The position numbers and the translations under genes are program-made. Under the pieces are notes generated by a model. It was not told the origin of the DNA and ran no database searches. It was given only the letters and a program-made list of their open reading frames with translations. From Methylocaldum sp. 14B (GTDB lineage Bacteria; Pseudomonadota; Gammaproteobacteria; Methylococcales; Methylococcaceae): a DNA stretch of 64,000 nucleotides. Location: NCBI RefSeq assembly GCF_002005105.1, contig NZ_MSCV01000001.1:1-64000 (forward strand), in the 5' to 3' direction. Shown here in pieces: positions 56,413 through 64,000 of the stretch; position 1 is the first letter of the stretch, and each line of letters starts with the position of its first letter.

Positions 56413-57893
56413 GCTGGATCCCTCAGGGAAAAATAAAACGTGCAACCCAGCCCTTGACCTTCCGAGTCTACCCAGAGACTTCCGCCGTGCACCTCGACGA
56501 TTCGCTTGACGATCGCCAGTCCGATTCCGGTACCCTCCGTATTGGGATCGAGCCGCTCGAACAGGCCGAAGATCTTCGTATGGTAGCTTGGCTCGATTCC
56601 GATACCGTTGTCACGTACAAAATAGACGATTTCTCCTTCTCTTGCTTCCGCGCCGATCTCGATCAAGGGTTCATCCTGGTCACCCATGAATTTGACGGCG
56701 TTTTCGATCAGGTTGAGCCACACCTCGAAGATCCGCTTCGGATCGCCGACCGCGTCGGGCAGACCGCGGCTGATCTCGGTCCGCAGTTTACGCCCGGAAA
56801 GCCGGTCCCTGACAAGCTCGACCGCCTCATGGACGAGAGCGCGCATCGAGACCTTTTCGGGCGGATTCGCGACGCGGCCGATGCGAGACAGCTCCAGCAG
56901 ATCTTCCAGCAAGGTCTGCATTCGGCTCGCCGCCGCACGGATCCGCCGGATGTCTCCGCGCATACGCTCGAAATCTCCCCGCGTCGCGCTTTGTTCCAAC
57001 ATGCCTGAAAATCCCTGGATGGTAATCAAGGGACTCTTGAGATCGTGCGAGGCGGTGTAAATGAACCGCTCCAATTCCGCATTTTTTTCTGTCAGCTGTT
57101 CGAGGAGAGCAGCCTGTTGTTCCTGGGCTTTTCGGCGTTCGGTCACATCGCGAATGATTCCGGTGAACAGGCGATGGTTGCCCAGAGGGGTTTCGGCGAC
57201 CGTCAGTTCGATGGGAAAAGTGGATCCATCCCGACGCAGCCCGAGGACTTCGCGGCCGATGCCGATGACCCGGCGTTCCCCCGTTCTGAGATAGCGGGCA
57301 ATGTAGGCGTTGTGTTCGTCGCGGTAAGGGGAGGGCATCAGGAGAGTAATGCTCTGACCTTTCACCTCCGCTTCGGTGTACCCGAACATGCGCTCGGCCG
57401 CGGGATTGAAGGTCTCGATGAGCCCCCGCTCATCGATCACGATGATGGCGTCGACGGCGGTCTCGAGAATCGCGCGCAAGCGCACCGTCTGGTTCGCCAA
57501 GGCTTTCTCGGCGAGTTTGCGGCGACTGATGTCGTGAACCGTAGCCAATACGAAACGACCTTGCTCGGCCTCTAGGAGAATTAGGCTTATATCCGCTGGA
57601 AATTCGGTTCCATCCTTGCGCAAGCCGAAAAGATCCAGTCCTTCCCCCATGGGGCGGGAGCGGGGATGTTCGGCGTAACCCGCACGCTCTTCTCGATGCC
57701 GCCCGCGAAACCGTTCCGGCATGAGGTCTTCGACCGTGAGTTCCGCCAGTTCTTCGCGGGCATAGCCGAAAAGTTTCTCCAGCGCGGGATTGGAAAAAAG
57801 GATTTTTCCCTTGATGTCCGTAATCGCCATGCCATCCAAAGAGGACTCCAGCCATACACCGAAGTTCTTTTTTTTCAGCAGGAATTCCATCAT
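56409..57893 (-). CDS. Double-PAS soluble histidine kinase
   Basis: This protein of about 494 residues starts MMEFLLKKKNFGVWLESSLD, with two PAS/PAC domains (about 15-130 and 140-255). Each contains a typical NPALEKLFGY or NPAAERMFGY segment. A coiled linker follows, then the acceptor box YTASHDLKSPLITI (phytochrome-type kinase pattern), then ATPase boxes (LIENAVKFM, DNGIGIEP, GTGIGLAIV). It has no membrane segment. It pairs with the single-domain receiver downstream, as in cyanobacterial Cph1-Rcp1. A TTG upstream at 57941 is a less likely start. Confidence 0.9.
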   Translation of the reverse strand: MMEFLLKKKNFGVWLESSLDGMAITDIKGKILFSNPALEKLFGYAREELAELTVEDLMPERFRGRHREERAGYAEHPRSRPMGEGLDLFGLRKDGTEFPADISLILLEAEQGRFVLATVHDISRRKLAEKALANQTVRLRAILETAVDAIIVIDERGLIETFNPAAERMFGYTEAEVKGQSITLLMPSPYRDEHNAYIARYLRTGERRVIGIGREVLGLRRDGSTFPIELTVAETPLGNHRLFTGIIRDVTERRKAQEQQAALLEQLTEKNAELERFIYTASHDLKSPLITIQGFSGMLEQSATRGDFERMRGDIRRIRAAASRMQTLLEDLLELSRIGRVANPPEKVSMRALVHEAVELVRDRLSGRKLRTEISRGLPDAVGDPKRIFEVWLNLIENAVKFMGDQDEPLIEIGAEAREGEIVYFVRDNGIGIEPSYHTKIFGLFERLDPNTEGTGIGLAIVKRIVEVHGGSLWVDSEGQGLGCTFYFSLRDPA

Positions 57894-57980
57894 GAAATGC
57901 CCGGAAAATGGTAAGAAACCCTTGATCGGTGAATCGATCAAGTGATTTTAAGCCGGTTGCAGTAAGAAAATTCTTATTTT

Positions 57981-58601
57981 TTAAAGGGTAATCAGTCCGT
58001 GGCGCAAGGCTAGATGGGTGAGTTGCACGACATTCGCAAGCCGGAGTTTTCGCATGAGATGCGTTTGATGCACGCTGATGGTCTTGGGGCTGGTGTGCAA
58101 GAGCTCGGCGATTTCCGCCACGGAACGACCCTGGGCCAGATGGCGGAAAACCTCGAATTCGCGCGGCGTCAAGAGCTCTACGGGCTTTTGCGATTGAGTC
58201 GACGCGGCTCGTTTCAGATGTTTGTCGAAGAAAAAGTCGCCGCTGAAGACGATCCGTGTCGCTTCCACGATCAATTTGGCCGCGCTCCGCTTGCCGATAT
58301 ACCCCCGGACGCCGGTTTCCCGCGCGCGCTCGATGAGCACTTCGCTTTCATAAGCGGAAAACATCAGAATTCGCGCCCGGGAATCGCGTTTCAGAATCTT
58401 GCGGGCTGCTTCGAGTCCGCTGATGCCGGGAAGGGCCACGTCCATGACGACGATGTCCGGCTGGTGTTTCAGATAGGCCTGATAGGCCTCTTCCCCGTCT
58501 GCCGCTTCGGCCAGGACGGTGATATCGGGCGCTTGCTCCAATAGGCGCCGGTAGCCGCTGCGCACTACCGGATGATCGTCGACTAGCAGTACGGAGATCA
58601 T
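57981..58601 (-). CDS. NarL/FixJ-family response regulator
   Basis: This 206-residue regulator has a receiver (Asp in DIVVMDVALPGISG) and a LuxR-type DNA-binding domain (VELLTPREFEVFRHLAQGRS and IAELLHTSPKTISVHQTHLM). It is coupled by a 4 bp overlap to the HisKA_3-type kinase gene, which is its evident partner. It controls transcription in response to that kinase. Confidence 0.95.
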   Translation of the reverse strand: MISVLLVDDHPVVRSGYRRLLEQAPDITVLAEAADGEEAYQAYLKHQPDIVVMDVALPGISGLEAARKILKRDSRARILMFSAYESEVLIERARETGVRGYIGKRSAAKLIVEATRIVFSGDFFFDKHLKRAASTQSQKPVELLTPREFEVFRHLAQGRSVAEIAELLHTSPKTISVHQTHLMRKLRLANVVQLTHLALRHGLITL

Positions 58602-60253
58602 GGTCTGGCTTGGCTAGGAATTTCGATCGCTACGCAGGTTCCCTGTCCGCTCTGGCTCTCCAGGCTGAAGAGTCCTCCAAGCGCCTCGACCCGTTCGCGG
58701 ACGCCCATCAATCCGAGTCCCCGCTTTGCCTCGCGGGACGATAAACCGACGCCATTGTCCTTGATCAACAGGCGCACGGAAGAGGACTCGCCGGGCGCAG
58801 GTCCGAAATGCCGCTGACACGATTCTCCCTGGCACGCGATACTCTCGCAGACCATGACTTCGGCTTGCGTCGCCCGGGCATGCCTGCCGATGTTATTCAT
58901 GCACTCCTGGACGATTCGATACACCGTAATCTTAAGCGTTTCATCCAGGACGCCGAGATCGCCGATGATGGTCAGTTTCCAACTGATGTCGCGATAATGC
59001 GATCGGTATTCGTTGACTAATTCTTCGAGGGCTTCGGCCAGTCCCAGTTGATCGAGCAAGGGCGGACGCAGATTCTCGATCAGGCTGCGGACGGTGTCAT
59101 GAAAGCGGATCAGCAAGGCTTCGACGGTTTGAGCGCTGTGATGGATCTCCGGGTGGCTTCGTTCGCTGAGCGAGGACATCATCGCGAGGTCCGCCTGCAT
59201 GGCAGTCAAATATTGCCCAAGCTCGTCGTGCAGTTCGCGCGCTACTCTCTTGCGCTCCTCTTCCTGGGCCTTGAGCAATTTTCGGGTCAGCTGGCGGTTT
59301 TCATTCAGCAACCGCCGGGTTTCCTGCTCGGCTTTACGCCTTTGCGTTTGCTCGCGCGACTGGATCAGAGCGAGTGCCAGGCTATGCGCGAAAGTGGTGG
59401 CCAAAACCTCGTCCTCCTCGGAAAAGGGCTCCCCGTTGAGCTTGTCACAGAGATAAACGCGGCCGTACACCTTGCCATCGTCGGCGATCGGCACCGCGAG
59501 AAGGCTCTTCATCGGCGGATGGCCGGGCGGAAATCCCGCCGATCGCGGATCACGGGTCAGGTCGTCGAGCCGCAACGACTGGTTTGTTTGAACCACTACG
59601 CCGAGCAGTCCTTTCCCTTCCGGCCAGCGGCCGATTCGTTCGATCTGTTCCTGGCTGACGCCGGTGACGAAAAAGCCGTCCAGCTTTCCGTTTTCGTCAA
59701 TAATCCCGACGGCGCCGTACCGTGCGCGCAGCAGAGTCGCCAGCACGTTGATGCCGCTTTGCGCCATGTTTTCCTCTCCTTCGACATGGGCCATCAAAGC
59801 CATCAGCGTGCGGGACGCCTGATTCAGTTCGCCGAGTCGCGTCGACCACAGGCGAAGCTGCCGCTGCTCCTCTTCGAGTTCGGCCGACAGCTTTTGATAG
59901 TGATCGAGCAGCAACTCGAGCAAACGCGGACGGGTAACCGCTCCGACGAAGGCGCCGCTATCGTCCGTAACCGGCAAGATCCAGTGGTTCTCCCGTTCCA
60001 TGAGAGCGAGCGCCGCGACGATGGATGTATCCCGTCCGATGGCCGGCGGTATCGTTCTCGGGAGTAGATCGGCAAAGATTCGGTGAGGCGATTGGGCGAT
60101 TTCTTCACTGGTTACAAAGCCCAGAAAACGGTCGTTTCCGGAGGAAAAGACGGCGAAGAGGGCCGGCGTAGAAGTTGGGCCGAGTCTGGGGCGTTCTTCG
60201 TCAGTGACTTTGATCAGCCCGTCCGCCAAAGCGTCCAGGATGGTCGGTTGCAC
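58598..60253 (-). CDS. CBS-GAF-HisKA_3 histidine kinase
   Basis: This 551-residue soluble kinase has an N-terminal pair of CBS-like segments (about 1-115, FLGFVTSEEIAQSPHRIFAD and HWILPVTDDSGAFVGAVTRP), a GAF domain (about 150-300), a coiled linker, and a NarX-like dimerisation domain with ERKRVARELHDELGQYLTAM (histidine in RELHDELG). The ATPase boxes are YRIVQECMNNIGRHA, DNGVGL and GLGLMGVRERVEALGG. The start is a GTG sharing one base with the preceding stop (TAGTG). The CBS module suggests sensing of adenylate or redox state. Its partner is the NarL-type regulator. Confidence 0.92.
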   Translation of the reverse strand: MQPTILDALADGLIKVTDEERPRLGPTSTPALFAVFSSGNDRFLGFVTSEEIAQSPHRIFADLLPRTIPPAIGRDTSIVAALALMERENHWILPVTDDSGAFVGAVTRPRLLELLLDHYQKLSAELEEEQRQLRLWSTRLGELNQASRTLMALMAHVEGEENMAQSGINVLATLLRARYGAVGIIDENGKLDGFFVTGVSQEQIERIGRWPEGKGLLGVVVQTNQSLRLDDLTRDPRSAGFPPGHPPMKSLLAVPIADDGKVYGRVYLCDKLNGEPFSEEDEVLATTFAHSLALALIQSREQTQRRKAEQETRRLLNENRQLTRKLLKAQEEERKRVARELHDELGQYLTAMQADLAMMSSLSERSHPEIHHSAQTVEALLIRFHDTVRSLIENLRPPLLDQLGLAEALEELVNEYRSHYRDISWKLTIIGDLGVLDETLKITVYRIVQECMNNIGRHARATQAEVMVCESIACQGESCQRHFGPAPGESSSVRLLIKDNGVGLSSREAKRGLGLMGVRERVEALGGLFSLESQSGQGTCVAIEIPSQARP

Positions 60254-60594
60254 TAAAACGTTTCCTCTAGGTGCAATTCCGTTTCGACATCGAGGTGAAG
60301 AATTTCGGTGTCGTCCATGAAGGGCTTGATTCGCTGGAGCACGAATTCGATGAGTTGTTCCTTGGGGACACGCCGCAGAACCGCTTCGCGTACCAGAATG
60401 TCGCTGATGACCTCGTCCTCCAATTCGAGGTGAGCGAACGGATAAGTCATTAAAAGCTCCAGGGATTTTCGGATGGCTTTGCAGCCTATGGTAGCGCGGC
60501 GCCCCAACACCAAGCCTTCGTGAACGGGCGGAATCTTGAATTCTCTGATGCGAGCACGCAGGGTATATTTGGTCGTCAATTTATTGTCTTGCAC
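60253..60594 (-). CDS. Unknown 113-residue protein leading the signalling operon
   Basis: This soluble, mostly helical protein has the core FKIPPVHEGLVLGRRATIGC and the tail KPFMDDTEILHLDVETELHL. No family was recognised. It is tied to the CBS-GAF kinase gene by a one-base overlap and is the first gene of a six-gene operon, so it may be a small partner of that kinase. Confidence 0.65.
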   Translation of the reverse strand: MQDNKLTTKYTLRARIREFKIPPVHEGLVLGRRATIGCKAIRKSLELLMTYPFAHLELEDEVISDILVREAVLRRVPKEQLIEFVLQRIKPFMDDTEILHLDVETELHLEETF

Positions 60595-61067
60595 TGCTGG
60601 TCTTCTGTTTGCTAGTCAACTGTTATAAGACTCCTAGCGCGGAAAAGTCACCCCTTCCGTCTAAAGAGACTTAGATTAAGTCAGCGACTCCAGAACGTAA
60701 ATCTTCGGGATCGATAACTTTCATCATTCCAGGGCCGAATAGGGTGAAAATAAGCAAGGGGTTCGGTTTCTATTTTCGGGATGAACATCCGATGAAGCGT
60801 TCAGGAATCCCTTGAGCCTAAGAAGGATTTTTCGATATTAAATACCCACAATATCGCTAACGAGAGGCAATCAACAGTTCTGTGACGGCAGATGTTAATA
60901 CTCATAATCGTTCGGTGTCCGCCTCGGAGTCTTCTATCTTGCTTGGATCGAGCTCTCGCAATTTAGTTTAGTGCGACCAATGGCGACTGACATCCGACGA
61001 GGTTTTGAGCGGCCTGAATGAATAGACGTCGAGCTTATTCCATTCGACATTCGAGTGAACATTCATC

Positions 61068-61185
61068 GTAGGATGGGTAGAGCGAAGCGAAACCCATCGA
61101 TGGCGGGTTAGCCCCTCGGCTCCGCTCGGGACAGGCCCTTCGACAAGCTCAGGACAGGCTCCGCGTAACCCGCCGAATAACCTAC
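61068..61185. repeat. GTAGGATGGGTAGAGCGAAG dispersed repeat with inner TTCGACAAGC copy
   Basis: It starts with GTAGGATGGGTAGAGCGAAG, almost identical to the left part of 50291-50400, and ends with GCGTAACCCGCCGAATAACC. It contains the TTCGACAAGCTCAGGACAGG unit of 25125. Flanking sequence CTTATTCCATTCGACATTCG (61034-61053) is also shared, in reverse, with 50418-50437. Confidence 0.8.
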
Positions 61186-61271
61186 AAAAACCAATTTTTT
61201 ATCGAAAGCGACCTTGGAATCAGAGGTCGAATCATCGAAGAAAATCCGCGTTGTTGGCGGGAGCAATCGGG

Positions 61272-61310
61272 CAAAAAAGGAGCGGCAGTGAAAATAGCTG
61301 CCGCTCCTTT
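61272..61310 (-). terminator. Rho-independent terminator of the first SmbP-like gene
   Basis: On the minus strand AAAGGAGCGGCAG and CTGCCGCTCCTTT form a 13 bp perfect stem around a 9 nt loop, followed by a T-run (TTTTTT). It lies about 20 bp after the stop. Confidence 0.9.
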
Positions 61311-61330
61311 AAAGTACGAAAGCGTGGCTG

Positions 61331-61675
61331 TTACTGTTTTACGGCATTGAGATGGGTCATCGCTTCTTCGGCCGCTTTTCCGGCTATATCGGCATGCCCC
61401 ATCTTGCCGTGTTCGATCGCGCCGTCCAGGCTTTTGATTGCCGCATCCAAGTGTGGATTGGGGTTTGCTTGATTTGCCGCCGTGGCGTGAGTTTTCGCGG
61501 CTTCCGCGTGCTCGGCCACACCTTTGGCATCGCCCTTTTTGCCGCTATCGACGGCGGCTTGGGCATGTTTCATCGCTTCCCCTTTGTGATCTTCGGCGGC
61601 AACGGCGGTGAAACCTAGCGACATTGTGAACAGGCCGGCGAGTAATCCGGACAAGATTTTTCCACGCATAACCAT
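61331..61675 (-). CDS. SmbP-like small metal-binding periplasmic protein
   Basis: This 114-residue protein has a signal peptide (ending near AVAA) and a mature part made of repeated alanine/histidine/glutamate helices (EAMKHAQAAVDSGKKGDAKG, HAEAAKTHATAANQANPNPH, then GAIEHGKMGHADIAGKAA). This is the pattern of SmbP of Nitrosomonas, a small four-helix copper-binding protein. It probably buffers copper or other metals in the periplasm. The ATG at 61675 or at 61669 may be the start. A paralogue lies 154 bp upstream. Confidence 0.82.
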   Translation of the reverse strand: MVMRGKILSGLLAGLFTMSLGFTAVAAEDHKGEAMKHAQAAVDSGKKGDAKGVAEHAEAAKTHATAANQANPNPHLDAAIKSLDGAIEHGKMGHADIAGKAAEEAMTHLNAVKQ

Positions 61676-61765
61676 TTCTCCGTTAAAGGGTTGTTCTTCT
61701 TGAATGCCCCAATATGGGGCGGGTTACAAATATCACGACGTCAATTTCAAGTCCATCGTTAATAC

Positions 61766-61811
61766 GAAAAACGGCAGCCACGAATGGAACGCCATCCGGT
61801 CTGCCGTTTTG
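61766..61811 (-). terminator. Terminator of the second SmbP-like gene
   Basis: On the minus strand AAAACGGCAG and CTGCCGTTTTT form a 10 bp stem with an inner GC-rich loop, followed by a T-run. It lies about 20 bp after the stop of the gene at 61829. Confidence 0.85.
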
Positions 61812-61828
61812 TCGCGACAGCATGAAAA

Positions 61829-62338
61829 CTATTTTTTGGCCTGTTTGAGATGGGTAACCGCTTCCTCAGCGGCCTGCCCTGCCATATCGGCGTGGCCCAT
61901 TTGGCTGTGCTGAATCGCGCTGTCCAGACTTTTCATCGCAGCGGTCAGATGCTCATTGGGATTTTGCTGCATGGCGGCCTCGACATGGGGTTTTGCGGCT
62001 TCGGCATGTTTGCCGACGCCTGCGGCATCGCCCTTCTTGCCGCTGTCGGCAGCGGCTTTTGCGTGCTTCATCGCTTCCTTGACATGGCTTTCCATACCCT
62101 CCGTTTCGGCCTTGCCTTTTCCTTCGGTTCCGGTCATCCCGGTACCGCCGGGATAGGGTTGACCGCCTCCGCTACTTTCGCCGGTCGTCCCGCGAACGCC
62201 TGTTCCGCTTTGGCCGGTTTCGGTTTGCGACTGCGCATAATATGCGGCGCTGTCTCCGGATCGTTCTGCGGCCGCAGCCGGACTCAGTGTTTGCGTAGTT
62301 ATGCCGGCAAGCAGACAAAGTAAAATTTTGGAATACAT
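61829..62338 (-). CDS. Second SmbP-like protein with a glycine-rich insert
   Basis: This 169-residue paralogue has a signal peptide (ending near AAA), a glycine/threonine-rich stretch (about 30-75, GTGVRGTTGESSGGGQPYPG) and then the same helical repeat type (EAMKHAKAAADSGKKGDAAG, EHLTAAMKSLDSAIQHSQMG). The metal-binding style is shared with the preceding gene; the extra N-terminal region may be a flexible linker. Each gene has its own terminator, so expression is probably independent. Confidence 0.8.
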   Translation of the reverse strand: MYSKILLCLLAGITTQTLSPAAAAERSGDSAAYYAQSQTETGQSGTGVRGTTGESSGGGQPYPGGTGMTGTEGKGKAETEGMESHVKEAMKHAKAAADSGKKGDAAGVGKHAEAAKPHVEAAMQQNPNEHLTAAMKSLDSAIQHSQMGHADMAGQAAEEAVTHLKQAKK

Positions 62339-62494
62339 TGCTTTTTCCTCCGTGAAAAATGTTCGGACGGCTAAATCGCCGTATCAGCGGGCGTGGCACA
62401 GGCCATACCTATGCTCCACGATCATTGGGGAGCCCTTGGTTGCCGCTTTTCTCGGACGAGAACGGAATGCGGCAGGAATCAAGGGCTGATGCGC

Positions 62495-62920
62495 TTACTC
62501 GAAATCGCCGCTCCCGGTTTCGGGTTCGGGCATTTCTTCGGGCATCGATGGTTCCTCGGAACCCGGTGTCGGACGTTGGGGAGTTTTGCGTTGGCTCGGT
62601 TCAGAGGTTCCGCTCTCGGTGCCTCGGCGTTGGCCCGATTCCGGCGTGCCGCGTTCGCCATTCTTGCGTTTGCCCGTGCCGGACATTCCTTTTTCGTTAT
62701 TCCGGCGCTTGCCGGCGCCCGACTGGCCGTTATCGTTCCCTTCCCGTCCGGCCGCCTCTCTGACGATCTCTATGACATCGCCTTTCATGGTGCCGTTTTG
62801 GAATTCTGCCTTAACGTAAGCGGCGATCCCTATGGGTCGATCCGCGGCAAGGGCCGGATTCAGGCCGAGCAATGAGATAAATGCGCCTAAAAGTAAGCCG
62901 ATTAGAAATTTCGAGCGCAT
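62495..62920 (-). CDS. Exported low-complexity protein
   Basis: This 141-residue protein has a signal peptide (MRSKFLIGLLLGAFISLLGL, cleavage near ALAA), a short folded-looking part (AAYVKAEFQNGTMKGDVIEI) and a long charged, glycine/serine/proline-rich, disordered tail (GKRRNNEKGMSGTGKRKNGE and beyond). The ATG at 62920 has AAAGGAGG 7 bp before it. No family was recognised. Confidence 0.65.
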   Translation of the reverse strand: MRSKFLIGLLLGAFISLLGLNPALAADRPIGIAAYVKAEFQNGTMKGDVIEIVREAAGREGNDNGQSGAGKRRNNEKGMSGTGKRKNGERGTPESGQRRGTESGTSEPSQRKTPQRPTPGSEEPSMPEEMPEPETGSGDFE

Positions 62921-63086
62921 GGCGTGCCTCCTTTGCACCAAAGTTCGTTCCATGTTCCCGGCGCGACCGGGAAAGTCATTGTTAACACACGGTAGTTTCC
63001 CAGTCTCTAGGGAAATTTACTAAGAACCGTGGGCTAATCCTGTAACTCCGGAAAACTCGTCGAGATGAAGTAAGAGCCTTCCGGCG

Positions 63087-63488
63087 TTAACGCTTGATGT
63101 GGCTCTTGATCATGATGCAAGTGTTGGCCAGATAGCTGAAGTCGTTGGAGGCCAGGAAATTCAGGACCTCGGCATTCTCCGCTCCGGGTTGCAGCCACAC
63201 GTTCCTTAGACCGAGATCGAGACATTGCTTCAGGACGGACAAGGTAGCCTCGGGCGGTATGACGAAATTGACCAGGGTCGGTGTGCCGGGAAGTTGCGCA
63301 AGATCCGGATATGCGGGATCGCCATCCACCGACGCGCGATTCGGGTTGACCGCATAAACTTTGTATCCTTTGCCTTTCAGATCGCGATAGATGGCATGGC
63401 CGAATTTTCGTTCGTCGTCCGTCGCGCCCACTACGGCGACGACGGTGTCCGGTGCATCCAAAAGGTCGAGCAGAGCGTCGGGTGACAA
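63087..63488 (-). CDS. CoA-binding-domain protein, YccU-like
   Basis: This 133-residue protein has the Rossmann-type CoA-binding fold of YccU: VVAVVGATDDERKFGHAIYR, YKVYAVNPNRASVDGDPAYP and NVWLQPGAENAEVLNFL. Such proteins bind coenzyme A or a related nucleotide; the cellular role is uncharacterised. It is 20 bp after the YigZ-like gene. Confidence 0.9.
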   Translation of the reverse strand: MSPDALLDLLDAPDTVVAVVGATDDERKFGHAIYRDLKGKGYKVYAVNPNRASVDGDPAYPDLAQLPGTPTLVNFVIPPEATLSVLKQCLDLGLRNVWLQPGAENAEVLNFLASNDFSYLANTCIMIKSHIKR

Positions 63489-63508
63489 TGCCGTTGTCTC
63501 ACTGAAAA

Positions 63509-64000
63509 TTACGAATCATTAAACTGCCGATCAATGGCAGGCGCTTCGGAAGCCGGCAAACGCACGACCACGTCGATCTTTTCGCCGAATGTGCGCGAGA
63601 CGATCTTTCCTCCGGCTTTCTCGACATGATAAGCGAGCGGCTGAAGTTTTGGATAATCGATCCTCAATTTGAGTTCGGCATATTCAACATAGGGCACGAG
63701 GGAGGCTTTCTCCAGGGCAAGTTTGGCCGTGCCGCCATAGGCGCGGACCAACCCGCCGGCTCCCAGCTTGATGCCGCCGAAATAACGAACGACGGCGACC
63801 AGCGCATTGACGAGATCGAAGCCGGACATATGCGCGAGTATCGGCTTTCCGGCCGTTCCGCTCGGCTCTCCGGCGTCGTTGAAATGGGCGATGATGCCGT
63901 TCTCGGTCTTGATCCGATAGGCGAAGGCGAGATGGTGCGCCATCGGATGAGCCGATGCGATTTCGTACAGCCGCGACCGCAGCTGCGACTCGTCGGCGCA
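63509..64000 (-). CDS. YigZ/IMPACT-family protein, truncated at the window edge
   Basis: At least 163 residues are present and the frame is open through base 64000. The visible part contains HPMAHHLAFAYRIKTENGII, FNDAGEPSGTAGKPILAHMS and AVVRYFGGIKLGAGGLVRAY, the core of the YigZ/IMPACT N-terminal domain, and then the UPF0029 C-terminal domain. Yeast and animal IMPACT modulates GCN2; the bacterial role is unclear. A start inside the window at 63943 would cut off conserved sequence, so the gene begins beyond the edge. Confidence 0.9.
   Translation of the reverse strand, partial: CADESQLRSRLYEIASAHPMAHHLAFAYRIKTENGIIAHFNDAGEPSGTAGKPILAHMSGFDLVNALVAVVRYFGGIKLGAGGLVRAYGGTAKLALEKASLVPYVEYAELKLRIDYPKLQPLAYHVEKAGGKIVSRTFGEKIDVVVRLPASEAPAIDRQFNDS

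Larger units (their letters stand above)
60595..61330. other. 736 bp gene-free region
   Basis: No open frame with protein-like composition is visible. From 60595 to about 61020 it holds no repeat I can see and should carry the promoter of the signalling operon. From 61068 to 61185 it is a dispersed repeat. A terminator for the first SmbP gene is at 61272-61310. Confidence 0.5.

Overview
The window is a high-GC stretch of a gammaproteobacterial chromosome. The leuS-lptE-holA-proA-nadD block, the cysTWA sulfate importer, a VPLPA-type PEP-CTERM protein and two SmbP-like proteins fit a Methylococcales-like methanotroph or a relative. That placement is inference from gene content; no rRNA or other taxonomic marker is present. 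I saw no tRNA, rRNA, CRISPR array or intact insertion sequence. Intergenic spaces are rich in dispersed palindromic repeats, and there are two small elements with terminal inverted repeats.

Layout. 1-5766 (minus): a seven-gene operon with an ECF sigma factor, a putative anti-sigma factor, a CnrX/CpxP-like periplasmic protein, and a TolC/MacA/MacB tripartite exporter; the last permease runs off the left edge. 6033-10749 (minus): a DUF155 membrane protein, a DUF1992 protein, an orphan ParA, a ChrA-type chromate transporter, a MITE-like element and a small serine hydrolase. 10763-13701 (minus): cysT-cysW-cysA. 13702-15222: a 1.5 kb non-coding stretch with a candidate sigma-54 promoter and a 394 bp MITE. 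15223-24303 (plus): an exopolysaccharide locus, the most unusual part of the window. 24217-28279 (minus): a degenerate EAL protein, then a sulfate-linked group (Sbp, an OprP-like porin, a DUF2292 protein). 28579-33525: a small helical periplasmic protein (minus), then a polysaccharide flippase and a histidine kinase/NtrC-type regulator pair (plus). 34006-39082: a SulP transporter, a STAS-like protein, a PhoX-like protein and the VPLPA-CTERM protein. 39310-45516 (minus): nadD, proA, holA, lptE, leuS. 45959-50194 (plus): LemA, two TPM-domain proteins, a DUF853 HerA-like ATPase and a small membrane protein. 50487-54010: a P-type cation ATPase and a lipoprotein. 54276-60594 (minus): a six-gene signalling operon. 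61331-64000 (minus): two SmbP-like proteins, a low-complexity exported protein, a CoA-binding protein and a truncated YigZ/IMPACT protein.

How the genes may work together. The exopolysaccharide locus looks like a rearranged poly-N-acetylglucosamine (Pga) machine. A HasA/NodC-type glycosyltransferase would make and extrude the chain. A membrane-anchored PgaB-like protein has the PgaB fold order but altered catalytic residues in both halves. A 1351-residue outer-membrane protein carries TPRs, an insert with an apparently intact polysaccharide deacetylase site, more TPRs and a beta-barrel, so it resembles PgaA with the working half of PgaB built in. A secreted beta-sandwich protein follows. A sigma-54-like promoter upstream, a neighbouring NtrC-type activator with the GAFTGA loop, a degenerate EAL protein, a flippase and a PEP-CTERM protein suggest a regulated surface-polysaccharide and matrix programme. 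Sulfate uptake is also well represented: outer-membrane porin, Sbp, CysTWA, and possibly the SulP carrier.
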